Shown here: one piece after another, positions 11,011 to 24,100 of the stretch
How the letters are laid out: each line of letters opens with the position of its first letter
Numbering within the stretch: the stretch's first letter is position 1
From: Allium sativum
Taxonomy: Eukaryota; Streptophyta; Magnoliopsida; Asparagales; Amaryllidaceae
NCBI GenBank assembly: GCA_030737875.1
Contig: CM060921.1
Location: 399,072,192-399,136,191, forward strand
Direction: 5' to 3'
DNA: 64,000 nt
Notes under the pieces: generated by a model
Database searches by the model: none
What the model saw: the letters and a program-made list of their open reading frames with translations, nothing else
What the model was told of the DNA's origin: nothing
Translations under genes and position numbers: made by a program

Positions 11011-12194
11011 GTGAAATAGATAGTGATGGAGCCGACGGGAATAAAATCCAAATCTGAACCGTTTAGAAATAAAGAATGGAGGAGTGGATCCCAAAGGTGA
11101 GAACTTCTCACTTTAATTTATTTTCTAGTTAAAAATATATACTGGGATGCAGACGGTGCTTAGTAGCATCCAACGCCTTTGTTTGAAACCATGTTTGTTT
11201 ATTTGTTTGGTTGATTGGATTATTTGGTTGAATTTGGTTTGGGAAATGAAACGAATTGATTAGAATTTGCTATGTACATGGCGCGAGCCATTATTAGGCG
11301 AGGGATAAGGCTAGACCTTATTCCGGTTCAAGTATCACGCCGTTATGCTGCCGAAATTTTCTAAAATGTTAGAATAATAAAAATATCATTTTTATTATAT
11401 AAATAAATATTTTATAGTTAAGAATATAATTTTTAACATGTAAATGAATAAAATAAATATTCATTTACAAATCGGACGATTTGTTTATGTACACACATTT
11501 GACTAATATTGATTGTGACGATATATTTTACACATCACCTAACTGCATAAATAATATTCTGTATTTGTTGGTTGAAACCCCACACAGGTATTGGGATGAT
11601 ATTTGACATACACTAATCCCAATTATTTAGTTGTATGTCAATTGATGGGTTGACAGACTGTTGTAAGCGTTAATTATTTATATTTAACGCTTATGCAGTT
11701 GTGTAATGCACTCTGGATGATGGTTGATTGTGTTTGATTATTATTGTGTACATGTGTGTATGAAATCCATATAAATAAAATTATATGGTAATTGGCTGTG
11801 TCTGATTCCAATTTGGAAAGAATGAATATTTTAAATTAACGAATGTTTTAAATTGACGAATAATGAATATTTTAAAATAATATTCAGTAATGGATCAAAA
11901 TATGATTTTGTTGTCCGATTTAGGATGGACACGAATATATTTAAATATATGAAGCCGCATTGATTAGATTAACGCCATTTTGACGTGAACGATATATATA
12001 TCGATTTTATTCATTTTATAATGAATATCGAAAAGGAAGTGATTTCAAAATCTAATGTTTTGAAAATATTATCATTTAAATATTAATGATATGGAATACT
12101 CAATTTTAATTAGAAATTGAATATGAAGTTGAAATCATTTCGAAAACAAATTTAAAACGATTTATAAAATCCGTTTTAAATGGAAATCGATGAA

Positions 12195-12252
12195 ATATAT
12201 TATATATATATATATATTTAATGGCTTGAATAGAACACGCCGCGCCGCGGCA
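12195..12252 (+). repeat. TA microsatellite followed by a CG-rich box in the GL1 LTR
   Basis: A TA run (12195-12216) is followed 20 bases later by ACGCCGCGCCGCGGCAG. GL3 carries the same pair in reverse orientation at 55875-55930 and 63070-63141, next to the CCGACGGTCGGATC motif. Confidence 0.65.
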
Positions 12253-15001
12253 GTTCGCGAATTTCGACCATTGAGTTCGAATGGACATTACGGGAGATCC
12301 GACTATCAGATTCCCCTAAAGTTGGAACCGTTAGGTTCGTATCGAAAGGAGCTTTACAACGAATATAAGAGATTTAAAATCTAACGGTTGGATTTGGAAT
12401 TATGTCCAAATCAAATTTGGAAAAGGTCGCTGTAAGTGCAGTTCGATGACCGTTTACGGAAATTGACTGTACGGGGCTTGATAAAATTATTAAAAATATA
12501 ATTAATTTGTGTAAAATCATAATAAAGGATTTGGAAAGAATTAGGATGAAAAATTCCATATTTGAAAAGATAAAAACATATTTTTATCGAAATGAACTAG
12601 ATATGAACTAGAATTATAAGTCTAATATTTTTAAATAAATAAATTGGATTTGAAATGGTTTTAAAAATAACCAGAATTTCCAATATATGAATTGGAATGT
12701 ATTTGAATCGAAATTATCATCGGAATATTTCGATATTGGATTCCATGATTATACGGATATTGTGGAGGAATTTGTAAGATATATATATCGTTATTCCCAA
12801 TACGATATTTGTTGATTTCAGAATTTGATATTGAATATAAGCCGATATAATTTCTACTCAGAGCCTTGTATTTAATATTGAATTGGATTTGGGTTTGTCG
12901 TGAATGGTGTCTTCATTAACACTGTTCTTAAACCCAATTGAGAAAAGAATAAATCTTTTAATTAAGATTATTAGAGTTTCCAGTTAATTAACATTTAATT
13001 GGAATAAAATGGAATGTGAATTGGGTTTATTGTGAACTGTGTTTTTAACGACATTCGTTCTTTAACCCGATTTATAGTGAAAGGTGATTTGGAATTTATA
13101 AATCTTTTATTTTTATTTAATGGAAATTTTCCAAAGTAAAGCTTTCCAATTTACTATATTAAATTGGAATTGAATGGAATTCGATTTGATAATAATCGAA
13201 ATGAGCTTCTGTGGAGGAAGACGGTTAATATATATGGAATTTAAAAGGCTTTGTCATTATTCCATTTATATTATTGGTCGGATACGGAAATTGATATAGA
13301 TTATATATTGATTTGTTTTTCCGTGAAGATCCCATAATTAATGGAATATGATTTGGGTTTATCATGAACTGTGTTTTAAATGACATTAGTTCTTTGACCC
13401 AGCTAAAGACAGGATAACATGTCTAACATTGTATGTCAAACTGTATGGTTGATCTCTACTAAATATATATATCTGTTTGGTGGCTGAGAATTTATTCTCT
13501 TGCTTAACACCCTTCTCTGCGACGTACGAGCTTAGAGGTTATATATCGGTAGAAATCAATAGTACGGTGTAGATTTTCAATGCGGCATGTTAGTGTTTCC
13601 AAAGTTAAATAATCATTAATATTGATTTTTGGGAAGATTAAAACTAAGTGAATTTTTAATGAACCTTTAATTAAATTGAAAAGAGAATGTGATAATTTAA
13701 ATTATCAAATTCGGGAAATGATCGAGAATGGAGTAGCACCAATTTTGCTCCAAGCGATAGATAAATCTTTAATTAGATTTGAACGGGAAATGGTAATTAA
13801 TTTTACCGATAACACTATGGTGTTAGTTATGGAGTAATACCAGTTTTTCTCCATGGGATGAATAAGTTGGGATTGGGAATTTAAATAAATGATTACTTCA
13901 GTAAGGTGAGTTAATCCCGACTAGTTTGGAAAACCTTAATATGGTTTGATTGATATCCAATGGAAGATTAAAGAATAAATTTATTGAATTTATCTTTGAT
14001 AAAATTAATGGGAACCTTTCCCAAAGGATATGAATAAATAAAAGAATATTCAGAATTGGAATGAGGCGTATGTTGTTTTTTTATAGCACTTGTTTATTAT
14101 ACACGCGAGTTTTTCAGAAAGGTCGGGTTTATACCCATTCTGAATAACTGATTTGACGATAAGTCGACGATGAAGACGGTGGTTGAAGACCGGAGGTCTT
14201 CACATCATTTGGATGATTATTGATGTCTTAATTGGACTGTACACCCAAGACAAGGTAATAAGTGGTGATTGTTCCAGACGTACTTGGAGATCGACCGGAT
14301 ATGCGAGGACCGCTCTCCAGTATTGGACATATGGGACAAGGAATAAGGTGCCTCCGGTTTCGTTCAGACCCAGAACGAACTTGTAAATGGATGTGTGTCT
14401 GACATTGGATTTTATTCTGTGTTGATTGATCTCTATTAAATATATATCTGTTTGGCGACGGAGAATTTATTCTCTTGCTTAACGCCCTTCTCTGAGACGT
14501 ACGAGCTCAGAGGTTATATATCGATAGACACCAATCGCATGGCGTGAATTGCCTGTGTGGTATGCTGAGATGCAAATGATCAAGGCTTCTATTGAAAAGC
14601 ATAGTCTTATGGTTGATGATCAAAGCACGGCTTTAATATAGCAAAGCTTTGTGTATAGCTTGGCGAGCCTCACACCTCTGTATGAGTCAAAAACGGGATC
14701 GGACCATTGGGAGAACATGACATTTCTTTCTAGTTATGGGTGGTGTCAGGGTTTTGCAAGCTCTGACATTTTTATATTTTTACCTATGTGGGTGTTGGAT
14801 TGCGAGGCACCTCGGATATATCAGTCTCTATGGAGCCGATGGATATTGAGTCATCTGGCTCACAGATGCCCGATATGGCGGGGAAACATGTGTTCAGGAG
14901 TAACTAATCCTCAAACGTAAGGGAGGACCGGCCCAACCGATCCAAGGGTTACCTAGATTGTGTAGTCCTGAGACATTTGCTTGAGTGTCTCAAAGTGGTT
15001 A

Positions 15002-15009
15002 GGAGTACA
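15002..15009. repeat. MITE target site duplication, left
   Basis: GGAGTACA, repeated at 15540-15547; the single-copy form is at 7272-7279. Confidence 0.82.
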
Positions 15010-15539
15010 ATGGGCAGTTAAAGCGTTCAGCGGTTCCATAGCGGTGGAGGTGCAAAAAGGTGTAGCGGGGATAAAGCGGGGAAATAGCCGGGATATAGCG
15101 GAGACGCAAAAATGTTCATAAAATGTGAAACCAATTATTTAAAATTAATTAATTATCATTTTCACATTATATGTGTAGAAGAAACTAACATTAATTAATC
15201 ATATATAGTAGAATCAAAGAATATCATGGTTACACACATTAGATTTGACGATTATAATAGATTTCTGGAATATATTGGACACTAATGCCTTAAAATTAGC
15301 TCTTTACACTAACTTTATTGATATTTTTTAAAAGAAAATTAGTTAGATCAACCATTATATATTAATATTGCTGAAGCGGATGGTAAAAAGCGTTGATTTA
15401 GCGGATGCAGCGGGAAATAGCGGGGCTACAAGCGGGTCTACTGTTCATCAGCGCTAAATTGAAATAGCGTAGCGGCTGAAGGGCGCTACGGGCTATAGCG
15501 GGGATATTGCGGGGCTTTAGCAGGGCTTTAACTGCATAG
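15010..15539. mobile_element. hAT-like MITE in the GL1 3' LTR, 530 bp
   Basis: Seen: an insert absent from the same site in the other LTR (7272-7279) and flanked by GGAGTACA (15002-15009 and 15540-15547), an 8-bp duplication as in hAT transposons. The ends are imperfect inverted repeats centred on CAGTTAAAGC / GCTTTAACTG. Both ends are dense in short motifs such as AGCGGGGA and ATAGCGG, the subterminal repeat pattern of hAT elements, while the middle is AT-rich and non-coding. No transposase is present, so it would depend on one in trans. A 9-bp Mutator-type duplication fits slightly worse (one mismatch). Confidence 0.8.
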
Positions 15540-15547
15540 GGAGTACA
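15540..15547. repeat. MITE target site duplication, right
   Basis: GGAGTACA, identical to 15002-15009. Confidence 0.82.
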
Positions 15548-16331
15548 TCCCTTGCCTAGACTCATGACGGAAATGCAATTTCCAATACGTGACATTTCGG
15601 TTTTGATTGTAGAGCCTAGTATTGGCGACATGATAGATGGTACCCATGCCGCCTGATACATTTATATTTGAAGTTGTTTTATACAATACGCACTTATAAT
15701 AGTATCAAATGATTTATTTTAAACATACCAAGCATGTTTGGCTATTATAAGGGAAAACTCTATCCTTCGGCTTGCGTTGCATTGTGTGATGAGACCTGGG
15801 TCTTATTATAGCTTCATTTTTCCAAAAAGCATTGTGTTGTTTTGTTAGATGCACTAGTATTCTGGGGAGGAAATCTGTTCCGTATTATACGGCGTGGTCC
15901 CTTGATTTACTCTATTTTAAAGTAAAGTTTTAATTAACTGTTTTAGTTCTCACACCAGTCACATGACTGACTTGGAGTTTATTGTTTTAACCTAAACTTT
16001 GGGTGCCCCTATTTTCCACGCGGGCAGCTAGTAGTTTTGGTTTTGCAGATTTATATTCCCAGGATCCTGGTTTACAGGTGGAACGATATTCAGAAAGCTC
16101 TATATCCATGTATTTCTTTCATTTGTGTTTTGTATTATTTTCCGCTGCATTGTAATTTGTAAATCTCTGATATTTATAAAACGTATATTATTTGATCATA
16201 ATCTGTATATTCTTGTAATCTGATGTAAATTGTTGTAATAAGCAATGAAATGTTCTTCTGTTTGTGTTCTGATTTGTCTTATTCTCAACTCAATCCCGGC
16301 TTTCCTTTACGAGGAAGTTTGGGTTGTTTCA

Positions 16332-19260
16332 TAGATTTTGTGCAAATCTATTTTCTACGGTGTAAAATTTCAAAAGATTAAGTCAAAAGCGATTTGAACT
16401 TGAGTTCATATTTAGATTACAACATAGATTTGAGAAGATTCAGTTAGGTTGTTGTATGTTATTGTTGAATATACTTGCGTAATTGATGTGTTGCATCTAA
16501 TTCTGTAAAAGTAATGCAAAAATTTAGGTTTTGCAAAGTTATCTTTGTATGTGGAACTAAACCGACTTTTTTGTCAAGATAAATGAGTTGCTTGTTTTTT
16601 CCATGAATTCGATATCTGTACTATGAATAATTGTGCATTCATTGTTTACGTTTAACTTATCATAAATTTAGTAAATTGTTTGTTTTATTCAGATAAATAC
16701 TTGCATAGACGAACTTCAATAGTTTTATTTAGTAGATAATAAACTTATTTAAGCAAATGATGGATAAATCCGAAATAGAATGATTTGTATTTGAGTTGAT
16801 TTGTGTATAATAAATCAAGTCATCTTACTATGTTTTTCTTTGTCCAATTATTGTTGATTTAGCCAAGAGATGAAGTTTTTGATTGCATTAATTCGTCTGC
16901 CTATGTTTTACCAAAAGGTAACATCATTCCAAAGTCTGCGACCAAAAGGTATCATATATAGGTTTATCTCAAGTATAACACCCAATTGTAGAAGGCTTGT
17001 TGCTGCATGTTCAATGTAGTTTTCCATCCAAAGTCAAAAAGTGTAGTTTTTATGGTTTATCCAAAATAAAGTATACAACCATGGTACAATTTAATTAAAA
17101 ATTGAAATAAACAACTTATTTGGTCGTATATATAGATTTATTTTCCTCTTATTTTAGCTGCCACTACGTTGTTGTATGATGAGTAAATCCAATGTGGAAC
17201 GTCAAAGGTAGTGGTGGGTAAAGGGAACAAAGTGAAATCTCATCATACACCATTAGATAATTTTGGATGGTCAAATTGTGTGAAACTTCTATCAATTTGT
17301 TTTCATGTCTGATTCTAAGATAGGTAGGTGATAAGGTATTTTTGTTCAGTTTCCTTATGAGGATGATCATTATGTAAATAGGAGATATAGGCCTTTCAGC
17401 TTTTCTAGGTGATATCAATTACATATGACTGAAGTCTGACTATGTTTAATTGCTTTGCAAATAGCTTAAGGCCATAACAATATTTTCAACACACTTATCG
17501 CTTCAATTACCATTCATGAACTACTCAAAGCTTCAGTTTCATTTTAGTTGCTATAGCAATTCCTTATTGTTGTTTAGCATTCCCATCTTGGTTTGGATAT
17601 GCCATCCACACTTTATTTTACCTTTTGATGCTAGAAACTGATTTGCATCCAACCTGTTTAAATCCATCCTTATATTTCCAATCATTTATGTTGTAGTAAT
17701 TATGTAATCTAACTCTAATCGAATAAATCAAAAATTATGAATTGTTTGTAAATAAGTACGACAGCATATTACTCTCTCAAATTCTTGTCATTTATCCATA
17801 TACCTAATATAAAAATAGGAAGGGTTGAAAAAAATGAGAAAACAAAAAGAAAATGTGCTAGAAGAAACATGAATTATTGGTTCAGTAGTTTAGAAAAAAC
17901 AGAAGAAAGATCATAATATATTTTTCATTCTAATTAAAAAAGTGTGTATCCTTTGATAGGGCAACAAAAATCAGTTAATAAACTTGAGATGTTTCCGAAT
18001 TTGTTTGTATGGTGGATAAACCAAGGTAATAAGGCACATAATTAACAATTTTGTTTCTTATGAATAAAAAATGTGTAAATTAATTAATAAAATCAAGGTA
18101 CCTACATTCCTCAAATATTTGTCAAAAAATGCTATAACTTATGTCATTATTTATAAGTTAGATTAGTAATTTATTTAGTTCAATTTTCTTTAAAAACCAC
18201 ATATTTGTGTCCTGCATGTCCATTTTCTTAACATAATTTACTATTATTCAAAAATATTTGACTGAACAATCACGCTATTTCAACTATTTAAATATAATTA
18301 AAATTTACTAATAAGGTCTATATTTAATTGCTAATTACTATGAACCTTTGCTCCGCCATCGAAGGAGGTTGCCCAGATTGTTGCAGGCTTCTTCTTGCCT
18401 CTCCTTTACTACATAAATTTTGTGATTATTTATTGTATCATCATACATGATCTATAAAATATTTTCTCAGTTCAAATATTAAATACCCTATTGTGTCCAG
18501 ACTTTAAACTTATAGAGCTTATAAATCATTGGAAAGTTTCTTTCCCATATGAGTAAAGATGTGTTATATATTCGATTCAGAGTTTACAAATTCGTCCACC
18601 AACTCCTTTATGAATTGAAGATTCTCCTAGAAGAATGGCAGCGTTAGAGAATTAGTTTAGATTCAACCATGTCCACAGTAGCTATTTAGAAATAACTTGC
18701 GGATTCCAAATGTAGCTATGTACCTTAAAGTATCAAAAACTTAAAGGATTATGCCAATCTTTGCTCATTTATAGATAGGAAGTGTCTCCATCTCATTAGG
18801 CAAAGTTAGCGCCATCTTGCACACAAAGATTCAGGACTTATAGTCACGCTATCCTCATGCTTGCATCCTGCATATCATGCACATAGGCATACCTATTTCC
18901 TATCTGTTTGTTTCTATGTTTTGTAAGACACTTAAGAAAGACATTACTTTCCCCATTGTGGTTACGATACAAATCACACTGTATTTTCCAAGCTTTATTA
19001 TGTGTGAGTCTTTGAATGCAGGTAAAGGATATGCATCCACATATATGTATCAGGCACGCCACAAAATTTTAGAAATATACAAGTGTCATATGTATGTTTT
19101 CAACTGTGAAGAGTATCATGCACAAACATAGTTTTAATATATGCACGGTTTACGTGTTTTCAGAGGTTATCAAACGTCAAGCTTTAGTATACTAAACTCT
19201 AGAGTAAACAGTTTCTAGTATACACGTCCTTGAGCATATTTAGAAGTATCCAGTTACATA
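16332..19260. other. Unassigned AT-rich region without a recognised gene
   Basis: The sequence lies between the CA end of GL1 and the TG end of COP1. It does not repeat elsewhere in the window as far as I can see. Open frames are short (up to about 84 codons) and overlap on both strands, without known motifs. A brief less AT-rich patch at 18340-18415 begins with an ATG and stays open for about 36 codons, too short to call. It may be the pre-insertion host sequence, an old intron or a decayed element. Confidence 0.5.
17173..17249. repeat. Inverted repeat, 11-bp arms, 55-bp loop
   Basis: TGTATGATGAG (17173-17183) and CTCATCATACA (17239-17249) are perfect reverse complements. It could be a small hairpin or MITE relic; no target duplication was recognised. 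Confidence 0.45.
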
Positions 19261-19560
19261 TGTTAGAAACTTTAAAAGAAGAAGAAATTTGGGAGATAAA
19301 ATTGTATGAGGAGGAAACAAAATTGTTTTATTATTTTTCTTCAAACTCAATTGCTTGCTTACATAGAGGAGATACAACATATTTTTATATTGCAATACAT
19401 TCTCTAGAATGTTTTAGGCAAAGCATTATCTAGAATTCTCTAAAATTACATATATAGGAATTCTAGATTTTTTTATTCTTAATTTAATCCTTCTATTAAT
19501 ACAAATACTAAATTGTTAACACAATTAATTCTTTCCTAAATACCAAGGTTAATTCCAACA
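19261..19560 (-). repeat. COP1 3' LTR, 300 bp
   Basis: It begins TGTTAGAA and ends TTCCAACA on the plus strand; these ends are inverted with one mismatch. The right end abuts a PPT. No second copy is available, so the left boundary rests on the terminal inverted repeat. Confidence 0.68.
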
Positions 19561-19571
19561 TCCCCCCATAA
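19561..19571 (-). other. COP1 polypurine tract
   Basis: The plus strand reads TCCCCCCATAA, so the minus strand has a G-run (ATGGGGGGA) just before the LTR start TGTTGG. Confidence 0.75.
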
Positions 19572-21123
19572 ATTTAGTTTTTTAACTCCAAGAATGTCTC
19601 GCAATCTTTTAAAATCAAATGCTTCAATGCTTTTGTGAAGATATCCGCAACTTGATCCTTTGAATTGATGAACTTCGCTTGTATCTCCTTTTCCGTAACC
19701 TTTTTCCGAATAAAATGGTATCATGTGTCAATATGTGAACTTTGATTGCGGAAAACATGATTCTACGAAAGTGTTATGGCTGACTTGTTATCCATAAATA
19801 TTTCCGTTTCATTATGATGTGACATGTGCAATTCCTTTAATAATTTTCGAAGCAAGATTGCATGACTTACACAATCTGATGTAGTAACATACTCAGCTTC
19901 ACAAGTTGACAATGTAACAATTAGTTGCTTTTTTGAGCTCCAAGTAAATGTCGTATCTCCCATGAAGAAAACAAATCCAGTTGTACTTTTACGATCATCA
20001 ATATCTCCAGGCCAATCACTATCACTGTAACCAATCAACTTGAAATTATTAGAATGTGAATACAACATCCCAAAATTAGTGATACCTTTAATATATCGAA
20101 GAATTTTTTGCCTTCTTCAAGTGCGATGTAGTTGGAGCTTCCATGTAATGGCTAATAAGACCCACACCATAGAGTATATCTGGCCTTGTGCATGTTAAGT
20201 ATCTCAAACAACCAACCATGCTCTTGAATAGGGTAGGATCCAACATCTCTTCTTGCATACGTTTTGATGGCTTTGTACCACATTCAACTGGTGCATTTAT
20301 AGGTTTGCATCCATCCATATTGAATTTATTCAATATTTAATTTCCATATGATTCTTGAGAAATAAATATACCATGCTCACTTTGAATCACTTGGATTCCA
20401 AGATAGTATAACTGCAAGAGTCCAACATCCGTCATCTCAAATTCTAAACTCATTTTCTTCTTGAAGTCATCAAAATCTTTTGGATTATTTCCAATAAAGA
20501 TCAAGTCATTCACATATAAACATGCAATTAAAATATCTCCATTTTTATTTTATTTTATGTAAAGAGCATGTTCATGGGGGCATTTTATAAAATTATTTTC
20601 TAAAAAATAATTATCAATTCTTTTATTTCATGCTCTTGGAGCTTGTTTCAAAGCATACAACGCCTTTTTCAATCTTAAAACTTTGTCTTCCTGTCCTTTA
20701 ACTAATTAACTTTATAACTAAGTGGTTGCTCCAAATAAACTTCTTCCTCTAGTTTACCATTTTGGAAAGCATATTTCACATTCATTTGATGTATTTTCCA
20801 TTTGTTTTGAGCAGCTAAAGATATTAATAACCTTCTAGTATTTAAGCGGGCAACAGGAGCAAACACTTCATCATAATCTATACCTGCTCTTTGCTTGTAT
20901 CTTTTAGCCACCAATCTTGCTTTGTATCCTTCAACTTTTCCTTTAGCGTTCTTCTTCAATTTGTACACCCATTTTGCACCAATAGCTTTGTGTCCTTAGG
21001 TAAAATAGCCAACTCCTATGTATTGTTTTTTACAATAGCTTTAATTTCTTCATCCATAGATTCTCTCCATCTTTTGTCTTGTTTTTCTTCTTCATAACCT
21101 ATTGGTTCACAATTTCTAGGATC
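19572..21123 (-). pseudogene. pol: COP1 pol 3' half: reverse transcriptase and RNase H, broken
   Basis: Seen in several frames: the RT start with RLVAKRYKQRAGIDYDEVFA (about 20850-20910), KYAFQNGKLEEEVYLEQP, the catalytic box as YVND (20505-20516), LTCTRPDILYGVG (about 20170-20210), then RNase H with GYSDSDWPGDIDDRKSTTGF (about 19980-20030), LSTCEAEY and DNKSAI, and a C-terminal RLRDILGVKK. Copia RTs normally have YVDD; the Asp to Asn change, stops (for example near 21015 and 20335) and frame changes show that it is dead. The left side ends properly at the PPT; the right side ends at the GL2 junction, before the integrase C-terminus is complete. Confidence 0.88.
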
Positions 21124-24100
21124 ACACCTATGGGCAACCCTTGGTTAGCGTCAGGGCCGGTCCACACCTAACGTTTGCGTATTATTTATTCCTGAACAAT
21201 ACGTTTCCCGTTTTTGACTCACACTGGAGTGTGAAGCTAGCGAATTAATGTTATACGCAAAGTTGTGCTATTTAAAGCCATGTTTGATCATCAACCACAT
21301 GACTCTACTTTTCAAAAATAGCCTTGATCATTTGCATCTTAGCATGCCACATTGACAATCCATACCATACCACTGATTTCCACCAATATAAAACCTCTAA
21401 GCTCGTACGTCTCAAGGAAGGATGTTAAGTAAGAGAATAAATTCTCCGCCACCAAACAGATACATATTTAGCAAAGATCAACAAATACAGCGCGACGTAC
21501 AATGTCAGACATACAATCCATTTTAAAGTTCTTTCTGGGTCTGAATGAAATCGGAGGCAACTTATTCCTCGTCTCATATGTCCAATACAAGAGAGAGGTC
21601 CTCGCATATCCGGTCGATCTCCAAGTACGTTTGGATGTTCACCACTTATTACCTTGTCTCGGGGGATCAGCCCAATCAAGACATCAGCAATCATCTATTC
21701 GATGTGAAGATCTCCTGTCTTTAACTACATCTTCATATCTTTGACTTATAGTCGTCGTAATAATTATTCAGAATGGGTTAAACCCGGTCTTTCTGAATAA
21801 CCCGCGCATCTTATAACCATGTGAATTATAAAAATAACATGCATCTCATGCCAATCCAGAATATTCTTTTATTCAAATATTCATTATCTTTGGGGAAAAG
21901 TTCCCATTAATTTAACCAAAGATAAGTTCTTTTAAACTTATAGTTTAATCTCCTTTTGGATATCATTTCAAAAGATTCCATTTTATCTTTTCACAACATA
22001 AACCAAATTAATGTTTATAAAACTAGTCAGGATTATCAAGCCTTGCCGAAGTAGACCTTTATTTTGTTATTCCCAATCCTAACCTATTCATCCCATAGAG
22101 AAAAAATGGTGGTACTCCATATTTAACACCCTAGTGTTATCGATAATTTAATTACCATTTATCATTTCAAATCTAATTAAAGATTTAACTATCGCATTGA
22201 GTAAAACTGGTGAAACTCCATCTCGATCATTTCTCTTGTTTGATAAATTTAATTATCTCCTTTTATGTTTCCATCTTATTAAAGATTCATCAAAACTCTA
22301 GTTTAGTTTTAATCCCAAAAATCATTATTTAACGATTGTTCAACTTATGGAAATTTATCTCGTCTTTACTTGGGTTAAAGAAAAAATCTCATTTAAAACA
22401 CCGCTCGCAATAAAACCAAAATCATCTTCCATTAATATGGAATCTTCATGGAAACCTGAACAATTTATAAACGATATAAATTTCCATATCTGACCAATAC
22501 TATGAGTGGAATAACAGCAAAGCCTTTTAAATACCATTAGTAAACGCCTTCCTTCACAGAAATTAATCTCGATTATTATTAATCGAATTCCATTCAATTC
22601 CAAATTAATTAAATAAATTGGAAAACTTTCTCCAAGCCATAATTAAAAGATTGATTCCATTCATAACTGGGATTAAGAACGGTATTAATGAAGATACCAT
22701 TCACAACAAACCCAAATCCAATTCATCATTTCTAAAAATCATTGGATTATTATTCTAGTTATTAATTAGTTCATACTGATAAAAATATCTTTTATATTTT
22801 CAAAAGTGGAATATTTCAGCAAAAATCTTTCCAAAACATTTATTAGGATTTTATATAATTTATTCATATTTTAATTTATTTTAATTTATTTTAATAAGGC
22901 TTTTACAGTCGATTTCCAATATCGGTCACCGAACTACATCGATAACGACCTTTTCCAAAACTAATTTGGACATATTTTAAAATCTAACCATTCAAATTTA
23001 AATATCATATATTCATTGGAAAGATCATTTCGATACAAACCTAATGGTTCCAGATTTAGGAGAATCTGACGGACGTCCATTTCAAATCAACGGTTGAAAT
23101 TCACGAACGGTCGCTGTGCGATACATTCTATTCAAACAATTTAAATATATATAATATATTTCGTCGATTCCCATTCAAAAACGTATTTTATAAAACATTG
23201 TATTTTGAAATTCAATCTTCCCGATATTCATTTTAAAAACGAATAAAATCAATATAGAAATATGCTTGAGTTAAAATATAGTTTTCTACTTAACTCGGCG
23301 TCTAATATTTTTATATTTTCATGTCCATCCAAAATCAGACATCAAAACCAAGTTTCAAATTTCATTGAATGTTATATTATTTAACCATTCATATTTATTC
23401 CAGATTGGAATAATATTCAACGAATATCCATATAAATAAGTTTATATGGATCCCATTCATCATATACACCCAACGATAGTTGCAAACAACTATCAACATC
23501 CAAAATAACATCCAATGTGCATTTTATTTTCATATGAGCTTCAATCAAATAATTGACGTTCACGTAAATCTGTCAATCAACCGATTAACCGAAATTTCAC
23601 ACAAGGGAGATGTGTGAGTCAAATATCATCCCAAGACCCATGTGGGGTTTTCAACCAACAATAAATTATAATCAATCACTCGCATACACTGCACACACCC
23701 TAGTTATAAATAAATAAATACTCAACTATCAAATGCCATTTTTGGCGCAACAAGTGTCCATCCACGTCGTATGAAATGTGAGTGTCACATATTCATACAA
23801 TGCTTCTAATGCAAATAATATGTGAAGAGTTCATGTGATGAACTCCAAAAATTGTATTGTAACTACGTGATACAATTTCGAACTTTCAACTTAAAATGCA
23901 TAACTAAACAAATCATGATATAATAACCTAATAATAATATTTTAGTGAGAGAGTTCTCACCCATAAGCTAAACCAAACACCGCGACACTTTGTACGTAGA
24001 AATTTTCTTGTCGCGCACTCGCCGTTTGTCGTTCTTCGCACTTGAATTCACCATTCCGGCTCTAGAATTTTCATACAGCCTCCAATTTTCACCAAACCAC

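Larger units (their letters stand above)
1..16331 (+). mobile_element. GL1: giant-LTR non-autonomous LTR retrotransposon (left end off window)
   Basis: Seen: the 5' LTR ends at 8068 in CA, a tRNA-Met primer site follows two bases later, a PPT ends at 9113, and a 3' LTR runs from TG at 9114 to CA at 16331. The first 1332 bases match 12897-14226, and 6487-8068 matches 14222-16331, so the two LTRs are copies. Only 1045 bp lie between them and they hold no gag, protease, integrase or RT. This makes a large LTR pair with a tiny interior, a layout like LARD elements but with a far higher LTR to interior ratio. In about 240 aligned bases (6487 onward against 14222 onward) I counted about 18 differences, so the insertion is old. 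The start lies upstream of the window; about 3.8 kb of the 5' LTR is missing here. Confidence 0.88.
9114..16331 (+). repeat. GL1 3' LTR, 7218 bp including a 538-bp MITE insertion
   Basis: Starts TGTAACAACCCAG and ends GTTGTTTCA. Without the MITE and its duplicated target it is 6680 bp. From the left it holds a TATA-like run, a C15 tract, a GC-rich block, a 25-bp tandem repeat, a cluster of AT dyads, a TA microsatellite next to a CGCCGCGCCGCGG box, and then the part matched by the 5' LTR. The flank after CA is TAGAT, but its partner lies off the window, so the target duplication cannot be checked. Confidence 0.87.

Noticed and set aside
17164..17418. 84-codon minus-strand frame as a host gene
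   Set aside because: No known motif, AT-rich, overlaps the hairpin; other short frames of similar length occur by chance throughout.
18340..18450. 36-codon frame with a cysteine-rich start as a gene fragment or small peptide
   Set aside because: Too short, with no signal peptide pattern, no recognised homologue and no flanking exon signals I could support.
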